64,000 bases of DNA from Apiosordaria backusii (lineage: Eukaryota; Ascomycota; Sordariomycetes; Sordariales; Lasiosphaeriaceae): assembly GCA_030549205.1 (NCBI GenBank), contig JAUKTV010000012.1:930001-994000 (forward strand), written 5' to 3'. Positions 46,967 through 58,509 of this stretch are shown piece by piece. Made by a program: the position numbers and the translations under genes. Every line of letters begins with the position of its first letter. Position 1 is the stretch's first letter. The notes beneath the pieces were generated by a model. It worked only from the letters and a program-made list of their open reading frames with translations. It searched no databases and had not been told where the DNA came from.

Positions 46967-48136
46967 ACCGCATTGACACATGCACCATGTTTCTTGTACA
47001 ACATCATGTATATTGAGCCTGGCAGTAGGGGGGATGATTCCACGACGACAACGAGGAGAGGTTTATAGGGGGTGAAAAAAAAAAAAAAGGAAGAGGTGTC
47101 TAGGAGACAAGGATGACATTTGGTTGCACATGAACCATTTGCGGGGGCATCTCTTTGCTTAGATTGGAGTCGATGGGAGAGTCTCTGACCACGGAAGACC
47201 TTGGCTGCATTTGATTTGAGAGGAAAGAGAAGGACAAGCTGTTAGGAAGTTTTAGCATTTCACAATTCCATCGTTGCTTTCTCTGAGAACTGTGTGCCTG
47301 ATGCAATGTGATGTGTGTTGAGAGTGAGATGTGTGTTGATTGTGAGATGCTGATTGTGGGATTGAGGAAGTGTGGATGGCAAGATGAAGTAGAGGTGGGT
47401 GAGTAGAGGAGATAACAAGGATCAGGATGGTGAGTTAGGGGAAGAGTATGAAGAGGAAAGTCTTGCGCTTTTGGGCTGTGATAATACTCAGGGGGTGAGA
47501 TAGACATGGAAACAGACGAGACTGGAGATGGGTATTGTGGGCTGAGGAGAGTGGGTGCACCGAGACACAGGTCACAAATTAAAATATAAGCAGACTGTCT
47601 TGACATTTCTGTAGATAACGGGTGGCTGAGCGGCAAGGAAATCGTCTACATCCTGGCGGTGGTGATGGCGGTGGTGATGGCGATAGCGATAGCAATGCCA
47701 AGTATTTTTACCCCCCTATTCAAGTGTAATTACTTTCCCCCCAGAGCTTTTATCACAGCAACCGTTTTCCCTAGCAAAGGGTCCAGCTTATGTCATCAAT
47801 CTTGTCTTGTCTTACTGTGGTGCCTGTACCCGCCAAGGATCATCCAGGTGTAACCCCACCAAAAACGTCAGCGCCGCGCCGCCGCGCTCTGCCGTCTGTT
47901 GCGCGTGCCCCGCCATGCCGAGCACATGCTCAAGCGGCTTGGGGAAGCTTGGGAAGTTTGGGAGAGCATTGTCCGCCGTGCCGCTGTTTCCGGTGTGTGA
48001 GAACTGGAACTGGTTGGACATTCTTTTTCCTCCCCAACCTAATGCCATTTTCCTCTCTTTTTCAAATATTTCCATCAACGAGCATAGAGGGGAGTAATAA
48101 CGAAAAGAAAGAGAAGAAGAAGAAGAAGAAAGGAAA
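46967..48136. other. Intergenic, Argonaute to SRO7
   Basis: No gene was recognised. A run of 14 A lies near 47078. A 178-codon minus-strand frame at 47100-47636 has no recognisable domain. A GAA-rich purine stretch (48098-48134) runs up to the SRO7 ATG. Confidence 0.55.
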
Positions 48137-51100
48137 ATGGCCTCCTTCCTCCGCGCCAAACAATCCGGCGTCGCCCACGATTTATCTAGTGGGCTCCTGC
48201 CGGGGAGTTTTAATCCTGATGAGCTGGCGAGGTATGGGATCAACTCGCAAGTGAGGTCAGTAACTACCCCCTCCCCTACCTATCCTATCCTATCCTATCC
48301 TATCCTATCCTATCCTATCCTATCCTATCCTATCCTATCCTATCCTATTCTATTCTATCCCCCTCCCATTCACCTCACTAATAAATGTTGCCGTATATAC
48401 AGCTGTCTAGCCTACTCTCCAATCCACTCCCTCCTCGCAATCGGCACATCCCCCTCCTCCTTCTCCCCCCTCGGCAAAATCTACCTCTTCGGTCGAGACA
48501 GAGTCCACCGCGTCCTTCATCACCCCCCCAACCACCCCCCCGCTCAAGCTCAAGGGGCGGCATACAAGCACCTCAGCTTCGTCAGCCACACGCTCATCTC
48601 CTTGGATAGTAATAATGAATTAGCCCTCTGGGACTTGACCACAGGCGCCCAAAAAGCAAAATACACCTACGTCAAAGTCGCCAGCTTGGTCACCGACCCG
48701 GGCCTAGACTGGGCGTTTATCGGGTCGGCTTCTTCCGCGGGGGACGTGCAGGTGTACGATCTCGACCGGGAGCGGCCGGGGAGTTTTCGACTGCCTAATT
48801 TTGCGAAAGAAAAAGACCCGAGGGGGACGCTGGGGGATCGGGCGGGGATCGCGGCGATGGGGCTGCATCCGAGGGATATTGGGAAGCTGGCGGTGGGGTA
48901 TGCGAGGGGGGTGGTGGCGGTGTATAGTTTTAAGATGGGGGGGGTGCAGAGGTTTTATGAGTGGGAGGGGGGACTGCCACAACCGGGAGGGAAGGTGACA
49001 ACAAGGCCGAGACTGACGAATGTGGTTTGGCACCCGACGGGGACGTTTATTTTGGGGGGGTATGAAGATGGGAGTTTGGTGTTTTGGGATGCGAAGGAGG
49101 GGAGGGTGGTGGCGGTGAGGAATTTGTATGAGACGGGGCTGGATCAGGGGAAGGGGAAGGGGGGGAAACAGCAGAGGGAGTTGGTTAGGTTTGGGAGGAT
49201 AAAGTGGTGTTGTAAGGGGAGTAATCCGGATGATACCGCGCTGGTGATAGCGGGGGGGTGGGATAGGAATGAGAAGGGGGAGAAGAGAGGGATTACGTTT
49301 TTGGATTTGGGGCCTACGCCGGTGTATGCTACTAGTAGTTGGGAGGTGCTGAGGGATCATTTTGAGGGGAGGCAGAAAACGGTGATGGAGATGCCGCCGG
49401 GGGCGGAGGTGGCGGATTACTGTCTTATACCGAGACAGTCCCCGTATTTTGACGGGGCGCAGGATCCGATTGCGGTTATGGCTATGTTGAGCTCGGGGGA
49501 GCTGATCACGTTGAGTTTTCCGAGTGGGTGGCCGATTAGTCCGACGAATATGCTGCATCCGAGCTTGTCGTTTGTGCACCCGTTTGTGCAGAAGATTGGG
49601 GTGGCGAGTGTGCCTAGAGAGAGGTGGCTAGGGTTGGTGGAGAAGAGGAGTCAGGGGGAGACGATTTTGAAGGGGGGGACATCGGGACATACAAGGAGGA
49701 AGATGGTGGATGTTAGGAATGTGATTCAGGTGGCTCATGCGGATAGTACGGTGAGGATATGGGATGCTGGGTTTGGGGATGAGATTGAGAACCCGACGCA
49801 GTTGCAGGTTGATATGGCGAGGGCGGTGGGGAGGTTTGAGGATGTGAGTATAAGTGCTATTCACATGGCCGATGCGACGGGCGAGTTTGCAGCTGGGACT
49901 AAGACGGGGGAGGTGGTGGTTTATAAATGGGGGGTGAATAAGTATCATGGAAGGGATGCGACGAAGCCTTTGGATCCAAATCCAGGGGGTCTGACGGATA
50001 TCAGCACGAGAGCTGAGCCATCACTGAAAGAGGGCCTCCAACCACTCGTCCTCTATGAAATGGCTCAAGGCCCCATCAGTGCCCTCTGCGTCTCCGACGT
50101 TGGATTCATCGCAGTCGGTTCTGAAGGTGGATTCTTCAGTATAATTGACCTTCGAGGCCCCTCGGTGATCTTCACCGCCCCCGTCACCGACTTTATCAAA
50201 GAAGAGAAGAAATCATTCTCCCTCAAAAAGTCCTCCTCCTCCTCCAACCGGTTGGAATTCCCCACCGCCCTCTCCTTCGGCGTCATGACCCTAGAAGGAG
50301 ACAGCTACTCCTCCATCTGCTGCTTCGTCGGCACCAACCTCGGTCACATCGCCACCTTCCGCCTCCTCCCCTCCGGCCAATCCTACACCGTCAAATTCGC
50401 CGGTTACATCAAATCCTCCTCCTCCGACAGGGTGATCTCCCTCTGCCCCGTAAACGCAGAGACCGGCTCCCCCGCCTCAGCCACCGGCCCCGCCGTCGCC
50501 AGCCTCCGTCAGAATGTCCAAACCAACGGCGTTTTAGTGGCAATCACCCAATCCGAACTCCGCATCTTCAAACCCGCCACCAACAAAGGCGCCTCGAAAT
50601 CCTTTGACGACCAGCTGTGTGATTCAGCGAGGGTGATCCACCCGCCTAATCTCCCCCCGTCAATTGTCTGCCTTTTTGGGGATCGGACAACGAGAGCGTA
50701 TGCGATCCCGTCACTGAAAGAAATCGGCCGCGCATCGCTTTCCATGCTTGACCCCTCCCGCACTTTATCATCAGTGATCTCCTCCACGGGGGAGCTCATC
50801 GCGTGGAATGGGCCGAGTGAGATAGCGGTTATGCCTGTGTACGGCACAGGAAAGGGGTTGCCGCCTTCGAATGATGTTCTTGTTTCTGGTGAGAAGGTGA
50901 CGCCCCCGAGACCGACGATAAGTAATTTGCAGTGGATTTCTGGGACGCAATATGTCTCCCCTACGGACTTGGACCTGTTGATAGGAGGGGAGGGGAGACC
51001 GCCTTCTAAGAGGATGATCCAAGCGACGGAGATGGAGCGGTTGGGCGGTGGGGGTGGTGGTGGTGGTGGTGGTGGTGGGGGGTATAGTAATACCCGATCG

Positions 51101-51313
51101 GGAGGTGGGAGTAGTACTACCGGACAGCAGGAAGGCTGGGGGGATTACCTCACCCGGCAAATCAACGAACGGACGGAAAAGCTCAGCTTTGTGGACGACG
51201 CGATGATGAAGCTGCAGGAGGCGAGCCAGGGGTGGGCGGAGGATGTGAACAAGACTGTGAAGGAGCAGAAGAGGGGGTTGTTGCTGGGGGGGTTGAAGAA
51301 GAGTTTCTTCTAA
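48137..51313 (+). CDS. SRO7: Sro7/tomosyn/Lgl-family exocytosis regulator
   Basis: WD40 double-propeller protein of the lethal giant larvae/tomosyn family; in yeast it binds the t-SNARE Sec9 and the Rab Sec4 to control polarised exocytosis. The model is join(48137..48255, 48403..51313), 1009 residues. The 147-bp intron separates NSQV from CLAYSPIHSLLAIGT, the first propeller blade. WD-like blades follow throughout (for example NVVWHPTGTFILGGYEDGSLVFWD and VIQVAHADSTVRIWD). The C-terminus (GWGDYLTRQINERTEKLSFVDDAM...) resembles the R-SNARE-like tail of the family. A Gly run of about 10 residues precedes it. The G-heavy codons of the middle third (about 48.8-49.9 kb) contrast with the C-heavy final third. 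Confidence 0.9.
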   Translation: MASFLRAKQSGVAHDLSSGLLPGSFNPDELARYGINSQVRSVTTPSPTYPILSYPILSYPILSYPILSYPILFYPPPIHLTNKCCRIYSCLAYSPIHSLLAIGTSPSSFSPLGKIYLFGRDRVHRVLHHPPNHPPAQAQGAAYKHLSFVSHTLISLDSNNELALWDLTTGAQKAKYTYVKVASLVTDPGLDWAFIGSASSAGDVQVYDLDRERPGSFRLPNFAKEKDPRGTLGDRAGIAAMGLHPRDIGKLAVGYARGVVAVYSFKMGGVQRFYEWEGGLPQPGGKVTTRPRLTNVVWHPTGTFILGGYEDGSLVFWDAKEGRVVAVRNLYETGLDQGKGKGGKQQRELVRFGRIKWCCKGSNPDDTALVIAGGWDRNEKGEKRGITFLDLGPTPVYATSSWEVLRDHFEGRQKTVMEMPPGAEVADYCLIPRQSPYFDGAQDPIAVMAMLSSGELITLSFPSGWPISPTNMLHPSLSFVHPFVQKIGVASVPRERWLGLVEKRSQGETILKGGTSGHTRRKMVDVRNVIQVAHADSTVRIWDAGFGDEIENPTQLQVDMARAVGRFEDVSISAIHMADATGEFAAGTKTGEVVVYKWGVNKYHGRDATKPLDPNPGGLTDISTRAEPSLKEGLQPLVLYEMAQGPISALCVSDVGFIAVGSEGGFFSIIDLRGPSVIFTAPVTDFIKEEKKSFSLKKSSSSSNRLEFPTALSFGVMTLEGDSYSSICCFVGTNLGHIATFRLLPSGQSYTVKFAGYIKSSSSDRVISLCPVNAETGSPASATGPAVASLRQNVQTNGVLVAITQSELRIFKPATNKGASKSFDDQLCDSARVIHPPNLPPSIVCLFGDRTTRAYAIPSLKEIGRASLSMLDPSRTLSSVISSTGELIAWNGPSEIAVMPVYGTGKGLPPSNDVLVSGEKVTPPRPTISNLQWISGTQYVSPTDLDLLIGGEGRPPSKRMIQATEMERLGGGGGGGGGGGGGYSNTRSGGGSSTTGQQEGWGDYLTRQINERTEKLSFVDDAMMKLQEASQGWAEDVNKTVKEQKRGLLLGGLKKSFF
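48281..48360 (+). repeat. TATCC pentanucleotide microsatellite in the SRO7 intron
   Basis: Thirteen perfect TATCC units (48281-48345), then TATTC twice and TATCC once. It fills over half of the only intron of SRO7. Confidence 0.97.
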
Positions 51314-52188
51314 CCCACCCTCAAGGGGGCGGGCGGCTTTGTTCTTTCTGATATAGTGCTTGGGTATATTGTGGGTTTGGGCGGGTAAGGTATGTGCTTT
51401 AATGTTAGGGATTTGGCAGAAAGGACTGGACTGTTTTAGATACCATGAATCGATGTTTCGAGTTTTTTTTTTTTTTTTTTTTTTTTTTCATGGTCTAGAA
51501 ATATTTCGCTTTGATCGATTGATCGATCGATCGCCTCCTTATCTAGGTAACTGAAGATGGTTTTTGCTTGCGGTTATTGGTTATGAGTAAATCGCTAGCA
51601 TGGTATTATTTCACTTTTTCCTTTTTTATCAAAGAAAAAAAAAAAAGAAATGCAAGAACCAAACCGTAGAGTCGGGAGAGAACTATCTTTTCTTTTCTTG
51701 CCTCGTGGGCATTGTGTGATGTTATGGGGCACAACTCTGTTTCTGTTTTCTTTCATAATTCCTGTTATTATCAAGCTCTGAAGTTAGTGTTGCCATCTCT
51801 TATCATCGTTGTCAGGTATCCCCTAGGTGCGGAACCATTAAGGTCTTCATGAGGTGCTTTGCTAATATCAAATAGCCCAATATGATTTTCAAAAGTAAAA
51901 CATGGCACAAAGCAAATGGAACATCAAAATAATCTTGAACAAAGTTATATTCCCTTTCACGCCTCCTTCTCACCATCAGCCAAAGGGGGGGCAAACTCAT
52001 ATCAGAGTCCATTAGACACAGATCTCATTCAAATGTGCCCATCATGCGCTACATAAAGTCCATTCCATTCCATTCCATAATCGATCAGGTATATCCTCCC
52101 AAAAAAAACACACAAACATTTCCATCCATCCCATACATTTCCATTTCAGTCAGATGTCATAATTCCAATCCAATCCCAAAACACTCAT
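51314..52188. other. Convergent 3' flank, SRO7 and MFS permease
   Basis: A tail-to-tail spacer of 875 bp without a gene. It contains a run of 26 T (51463-51488), a short GATC repeat (51513-51532) and a CCATT repeat (about 52060-52078). Confidence 0.6.
51463..51488. repeat. Poly-T tract
   Basis: Twenty-six consecutive T, about 150 bp past the SRO7 stop, followed within 25 bp by a GATC tandem repeat. No reverse-transcriptase element is visible next to it. Confidence 0.95.
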
Positions 52189-53857
52189 TTAATAAGTATA
52201 ACGGAACCCAGGCTCATAGTTCTCATCGGCATCAGCCTCGAGCTCAATCTCGCCCCTGTCGGCCGCCGTGTTGGAGCGGTAGAAGCTGAAGCTGAGGATA
52301 CCGACCAGGATCAAGGTGAGACCGCTGGTGGCGAGGCAGGCATAGAGACCGGGGCGGTAGTGAGGGCTGTCCTCGCCTCTGAAGACGAGCGAGCCGGCAA
52401 TACCACCGATACCGCCAAACATGACGAAAGTGGCGGAGCAGAAGGCACGCTTCCACTGGCCACGGATGTTGTTGGCCTGGTAGGAGAGGGCAGTAGAAAC
52501 GTTGGCGTTGGCACCGGCGGTGACGAAGAAGACGCCAAAGTAGCGGACGGCGGAGCTCTTGGCGAAGCCCATGATGGGGATACCGATCATGCAGAGAATG
52601 ATGTTTCCGACAATGACGGGGCCGCGGACATGGTACTTGTCGCCGATCCAGCCAGAGAGGTAGATGATGATGGAGGCAAAAGCATAGGGAGGAGCCACCA
52701 GGCACTGGGCCTCACCGACGGAAAATCCAAGCTCCAAGTTGAGAATGATGGGCATGAAGTAGGCGAGGGCGTAAGTGACGGTGGTGGTGTTGAAGAAAAT
52801 CATGGCGTAGGCCCAGATCTTCCAGTCGAGGCCGGCACGAAGGTACTTGGACATGGAAAACTTCTGGATCTTGACGTCGCCACGATCAGCGTTGACGCGA
52901 GCGCAAATCCACTCCTTCTCAGTGGGGCCAAGGAAAGACCAGGACTCTCTCTTGGAGTCGGGGAAGTCGACAAGCAGCCAGTAGCCGGCAAGACCGAGCA
53001 TGCAGGTAATGATACCTTCGATAACGAAGATCCATCTCCAGCCGTTCATGTTAGCAAGACCCTTCATTTGCATAATCTATTCATTGTCAGTCAGTTATTG
53101 TTACAGTCTCGGTAAGCCATCTCTAGGAAAACTCACTCCGTAAGCCAGGATACCAGCAAAGGCACTGGCGCAAGACCCAATAAGATAGAAGACGGCGTTT
53201 CTCTTTCCGACCTCATCTGTCCTCTGTGTTAGTATGATGCTCCCATCACAATGATAACCACCGAGATTGACCTACATCTTGTGTACCAGGTGCTCAACAA
53301 GTAGACAGCGCTGGGGAAAAAGCCAGCCTCCAACACTCCGAGAAGAAGTCTCATGCCGGCCATCTGTTCCCAGTTCGCGACGAAACCCATACCAATCATG
53401 ACGGCACCCCACAACACAGTGATGACAGCAAGATGCATTCTGGGACCAATCTTGCGGACGAGAATGGTAGATGGGGGCTGGAAGATGATGTAGGTAACGA
53501 AGAAGAGGAGGGAAATGAGAGACTGTTTTTTTTGGATAGTGTTAGCCAGGTGCTGTAAGCCATGAGAAGACAATGGCAACTCACGTATCGGTTTCCAATC
53601 AGCTTGAGATCAACACCCATGCCGGCGATGTTGGCAGCGCCCAAGTTCGTGCGGTCCATGAGCGAGATGCAGTACATGGCACCAACGGTCAAGACTAGGC
53701 GGCGATCGACTCGTCTGAGGATGGCCTTTTGCTGCTCTGGTGTGAAGCCAAAGTCATCAGGCGAGCGGTGGGCATCTTGGGACGAGCCAGCTTTGGAGCC
53801 AGCATTCTCGATATTGCTGACATCGCCAACGGCGACCTTCTCCGAAGAGGAGTTCAT
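52189..53857 (-). CDS. MFS transporter, allantoate permease (anion:cation symporter) family
   Basis: Plasma-membrane proton symporter of the Dal5/ACS type, which takes up organic anions such as allantoate, nicotinate or pantothenate; the substrate cannot be told from sequence. The model is complement(52189..53076, 53137..53216, 53276..53522, 53585..53857), 495 residues, with introns of 60, 59 and 62 bp. Landmarks: a polar N-terminus with RRVDRRLV, TM1 containing SLMDRTNLGAANIAGM, the WGAVMIGMGF segment, WYTRYEVGKRNAVFYLIG across an exon junction, and about 12 hydrophobic segments. The C-terminus is acidic. The upstream frame stays open, but the ATG at 53857 gives the expected N-terminus. Confidence 0.92.
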
Positions 53858-56800
53858 TCTTCCCTGGTCGTGGGGGGGGTTGCTCTTCTCGTACGAGACT
53901 GGAAGAGCTTCTGGCTGAAACGGAGGATGGAGGGTCGAGGTTTGGTGAGAAGTGAAGAGGTGAGGACGAAGAAGGAAGGACGATAACTTGGGAAAGTTGT
54001 GTCTAATGTACCCCAACCCATTCCTCGCCCCCGTCGCATTCTTGATCGACTTTAGCAACTCGCACTCTGCTCACCCCAGTCATAGCTACCACAGCTCCTC
54101 CATTTCCCCCGCATCCTGTCAGCTCGCTACATCTCCATCAAGCTGGACCGCACGCTACACCAGGTAGCTAGTTTCGTGGAGTCGAGGCCAAGGCCAGGTC
54201 CCTGTCAAATCCAACCGTCTGCTGCATGTCACTCACACCGCATCCTTGCCTCTGCTCTTAGATACCGAGGCCAATGGTTGCCAAGAAAGGCCAGGCCTAT
54301 CGTAGTGCGGCGTTGTCGAACTGTGGGCTTGCCTTACACACTACACCACCATTCAAGATCCATGATGCCAGTCAGCTCCACGCCTGCTGCCAACTCAAGC
54401 CGATAGTGTCAAACGCTCAAACGCTTGAAACCCACACCGTGCTCCCTTATCGCTTCTTTTCCTTTCAACAGACACATCCGGCCATGGCCGACTTCCTATG
54501 TGTGAGTAAAAAAAACCCCATATTCAAGACTGAGCGAGAGGGGCGAGTCCACCTCCCCGCCATGACAGATGGAGCAACCCCAGGTTTCCGGCCCCGTTCT
54601 CAGAGAGCAGACCCTCGTCCCAAGACTTTTGGAAGTGAGCCAGGTGGCCCAAGCTGCGGGGAAAGTCCGCGGCCTCTCACAGCGTCTGTGAATCTCAGCA
54701 TCTGGGATTCACTTCCAGATTAGGATGGTATCGCCGTTGAGCGTGTGCATCCGGGCACGTGGAGGCGAGATCAGACTAACGTTATTGGTCCTCGCCGTAT
54801 CGTAGTGCTGGGGTCTGGGCTGACGGCCGCAGGGGAAAGTTGATCTAACGAGCTGCTGGGTGAGCGCTGTACCGGAAATCGTCTCGCGGGAAGTTTGCCG
54901 CAAGCCAATCCCGCCCCCCTTTCTCGTTGCTCGTTGAGAACTGCGGAGAAAACAGGTCCACAGAGGTTCGTCTTCCCCAGAATCCGCAGTGGCACAGTGG
55001 CAGACGGCCCCAATTTTCTCCGCATTTTAGCACAGCTTGGTGCTGCGTTAGGCGCGGAAGCTAAGCTGTTAGCTAACCCAAACCGAGACGTGACCGAGTT
55101 CAGGTGTTGTTTGCGATTGGTTCGAACGAGTGCGGGGGAAAGTCTTGGTGGTTTCTTGGCCTTGGTCTTTGGGAGCAGGCCTGGGGAATGGATATGGGAC
55201 ACCAAAGACCTTGTTCATGACGCTTTGTGGCGTCGACTAACTCTTCGGGTACCCCTTGGCAGCGCCCGTCTTGCTTGAAAGCTCGCCAGGACTCGGCACG
55301 ATGCCAGTGAAGCCGAGGTAATAGGGCAGAGCTAAGCATTGAGGCTTACAGCTCCTTTTCGTTGCATTGACGACCTGTCGAGAATGTGTGTGTGATGGCT
55401 TCGAATTGCGAGAGGAACGACCTGAAACAAGGAGGAAAGAAGGAAGCTGAGAGCGAGACCTGGGTCCACTGTGAATGTCATGATGTTCTGAGTGGATACA
55501 CTCCATCTCATTTGTTTATCGTGTCCCAGGCATCATGACTCGCAAACAAGCAGTGGTCTGGGATGGGGGATCTGCCCAGATCTGAGTGGGCAAATCCGGG
55601 GTAGCGCTACCGAGAGACAGGATGGACCACACGTGCGTCTCGCAATAATCCAGGGACTCGGACGGCTCCCGACGATTTGGTAAACTGACGGGAAGCCATC
55701 TTGGTGATTGGTGTTCAGACCATGGTCTCGACCTCGGTCGCTAGCATTCCCTCTTTCTCCAAATCCTTAGGGCTCGATAGGTGCGCCCACTGATGGGAAT
55801 GGTTGGACGTTGAGGAGCAGGGGGGTCGTTGAGGGCATGGTCAAAATCCCCTTTTCCTGCAGAAACCTAGTTAGCGAACGGCAGGAATGGGCAAGGGGAT
55901 GCCGAGGTCTAGGAAATTGGAGACGAACCGTTGGAGATTGGTTCCTAGTGATTCCTCGGTCGAGTCTTGGAGATTGTTGAAGATGTGATGAACAATGTGC
56001 TTTGTCAAAGTTTGATGTTAGGGTTTGAAACTGACGACTGGCAAGGAAGCGGTGAATGTGGTTTGATGAGACAGGATACTCTTTCCCAGAACCAACAGCT
56101 AACATCAAATCTTGCTCAGAGTCACACACAGCAACACTAGCCCCCAACAAACATCAGTTCGAGCACAGCGAAACCGGGTCGCCAATAATAAAACCAACAA
56201 ATTGCAATCATTCGCTCGTCCGTCTCCCTCCCGAGCACCAAGACCGGCACTTTGGGGACGCTGGCACAAGTCTCCCCGCAAAATCCACCCCTTTACCCCA
56301 GTCGACCGTGGACCAAGCATCGCCGTTTGCTCCGGATATGAGACCCAATCGACCAGCCTTTCGTCTCCGGAATTGACTTGCTCGAGTTTTCCCACAGAGA
56401 ACCTCGAGGAGAGGCTTGCGCAAGTCATGGGAGACCCTGACCCTAACCACCACACGGCCAACGAATGGTTTGGCAGAGCATCAACTCACCTTCCACATAT
56501 TCTATTACAAGCCTGGAAAAGCCTTACCATGATCAATGACGTATCTACGAGTTTTAGGTGAGCCATACCATCAAGCTGCACGTTGCCCGAGTGCCTCTGC
56601 ATTGTCGCTATGCATCACCGACCCTCTTCCCTACCATAGATACCATAGACCCAACAAATCTTCCAGCTCGTTAGATCTCTTCGAAAACAACAACCCGGCG
56701 CTGCTTCGGGCTGTCTGGCCGCTCGGCAGGGTTGGGAAGCCAAATCCATCTAAATAAATGAAAACCCCCAATTCGGACGTCGCCCTTCCGCCCTCGATAC

Positions 56801-57124
56801 GCCGCAACATGACCGCGCGGGATACTCTACACACACAAAACGACCCGGAATCAGGGCTTGGCTATGTAAATAGATTCATCAAAACACCCCGGCACATCGG
56901 CGGGAAGACAGCGATTGGTGCAGTCTTTTGCTTTTCTCCAGACTTTTTGAGTGACAGTGGTATTCACACTTGGCACGAGGTGTCATTGACACCCAAGAAG
57001 AGCTTGACTGCGAACAAGCTATAAAGAACCTCTTGTCTTTGACGCCACTACCACACTTGCCTGGAAATCCGCAGTTCAATCCTGATCATTCTGGTTTGGT
57101 TGTGGTTTGGTTCTAACCGCCAAA
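53858..57124. other. Long intergenic region before the AA9 gene
   Basis: About 3.3 kb with no recognisable gene on either strand; all frames are short and without domain features. The left end is the MFS permease promoter and the right end the AA9 promoter. Confidence 0.55.
57020..57025 (+). promoter_or_regulatory. TATA box of the AA9 gene
   Basis: TATAAA 100 bp upstream of the AA9 start codon, in a typical position. A CCCCGG (reverse-strand match to the SYGGRG consensus of the carbon repressor CRE1) lies at 56887-56892; a single such site is weak evidence. Confidence 0.55.
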
Positions 57125-58163
57125 ATGAAATTCCTCCCTCTTCTCACCGCCGTGGCATCCACGGCATCAGCTCACACCATCTTCGTCCAGCTCGAAACAG
57201 GAGGAAAGACATACCCCGTCTCCCACGCCATTCGAACCCCCAGCTACGATGGCCCCATCACCAACGTCAATTCCAACGACCTGGCCTGCAACGGCGGGCC
57301 TAACCCAACGATGAAAAGCAATGAGATCATCACCGTCCAAGCTGGCACCACTGTCAAGGCCGTCTGGCGCCACACTTTGACCTCGGGCCCAAACAACGTC
57401 ATGGACGCCTCCCACAAGGGACCCACGTTGGCGTACCTGAAGAAGGTCAGCAATGCTTTGACGGACACGGGGATTGGAGGGGGGTGGTTCAAGATCCAGG
57501 AGGATGGGTATAATGGGGGGAATTGGGGGACGAGCAAGGTTATTAATAATGCTGGGTTGCATTACATGTTTGTTTTCCCTTCCTCGAAATATTTGACGGC
57601 AGTGCTGACATGGTGGAAGTGATATCCCCTCTTGCATTGCCCCTGGGCAGTACTTGCTTCGGGCGGAGATGATCGCCCTTCATGGTGCTGGCTCCTCCGG
57701 CGGCGCACAGTTATACGTATATCACCCCCCCTTTTATCACCCTCCTTTATTTCAAATATACTGATAAGGTGAACAGATGGAATGCGCCCAAATCAACATC
57801 GTCGGCGGGACTGGCTCTGCCTCGCCAAAGACGTACTCCATTCCGGGAATTTATAAGAGCAACGACCCGGGGATTTTGGTGAATATCTACTCCATGACTA
57901 CTTCGTCAAAATACACCATTCCCGGCCCGCCGGTCTTCACTTGCGCTGGTGGTGGTGGCGGTGGGGGCAGTGGGCCGGTGACGACAAACCCGGAGCCGGT
58001 GGAGGAGGTGCCGGTGGTGCCGACGCAACCGGAGCCGGTGGACAGCGGGTGCGAGGCTGCGCAGTGGCAGCAGTGCGGGGGGCAGAATTATTCGGGTTGC
58101 ACGAGGTGCGCGAGCCCGTATACGTGCAAGAATATTAATCAGTATTATCATCAGTGTTCGTGA
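57125..58163 (+). CDS. AA9 lytic polysaccharide monooxygenase with CBM1
   Basis: Secreted copper enzyme that oxidatively cleaves cellulose. The model is join(57125..57567, 57620..57716, 57777..58163), 308 residues. A 16-residue signal peptide (MKFLPLLTAVASTASA) leaves His17 as the mature N-terminus, half of the histidine brace. His97 (DASHKGP) is the second copper ligand and Tyr180 (QLY at the exon junction) the axial Tyr. The remaining landmarks are IPSCIAPGQYLLRAEMIALH and MECAQI. A Gly-rich then Pro/Glu/Val linker leads to a C-terminal CBM1 (WQQCGGQNYSGCTRCASPY...). Intron 1 (52 bp) uses a weak GTTTGT donor with a CTGAC branch-like site; intron 2 is 60 bp. Carbon-source regulation is expected for the family. 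Confidence 0.95.
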
Positions 58164-58509
58164 GGAGACACACTGGTGGGAAAGGGGGGGGGTTGTAAGA
58201 ATTTGGGGCGATGGGGTTGGGTTGTGGTGAATGGCATAGTATCAGATTTGTAGCTGCAAAGAAAAGTTAACATTTGATGAGATGGTTATTCAAAACAACT
58301 ACACATCTATTCACGCTCTACATGCTATTCTACTTTTCGTTATTCTAAAATCTAGATACTGAGAAGAATATTTTCCCAACCCAGACACCCATATCAACCC
58401 CTGAAAATCCAACTGTATTTACACACTTTTCAACCCCCAAAGCTCCACGCTATATTCACACACATTTTACCGTATTCATACACATCCTTCAAAGAGATAC
58501 AATGGCCTT
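58164..58509. other. Convergent 3' flank, AA9 and LETM1-like gene
   Basis: A 346-bp AT-rich spacer with no gene. Confidence 0.6.

Noticed and set aside
44975..46981. A 668-codon open frame antisense to the Argonaute gene
   Set aside because: It mirrors a long, conserved, strongly codon-biased exon. Its translation has no recognisable domain; it is a codon-bias shadow.
47100..47636. A 178-codon minus-strand frame between the Argonaute and SRO7 genes
   Set aside because: Low-complexity Ser/His/Pro-rich translation, no domain, no signal peptide, no supporting splice or promoter features.
48281..48360. TATCC array as a CRISPR-like or satellite structure
   Set aside because: A simple 5-bp microsatellite without spacers, confined to one intron.
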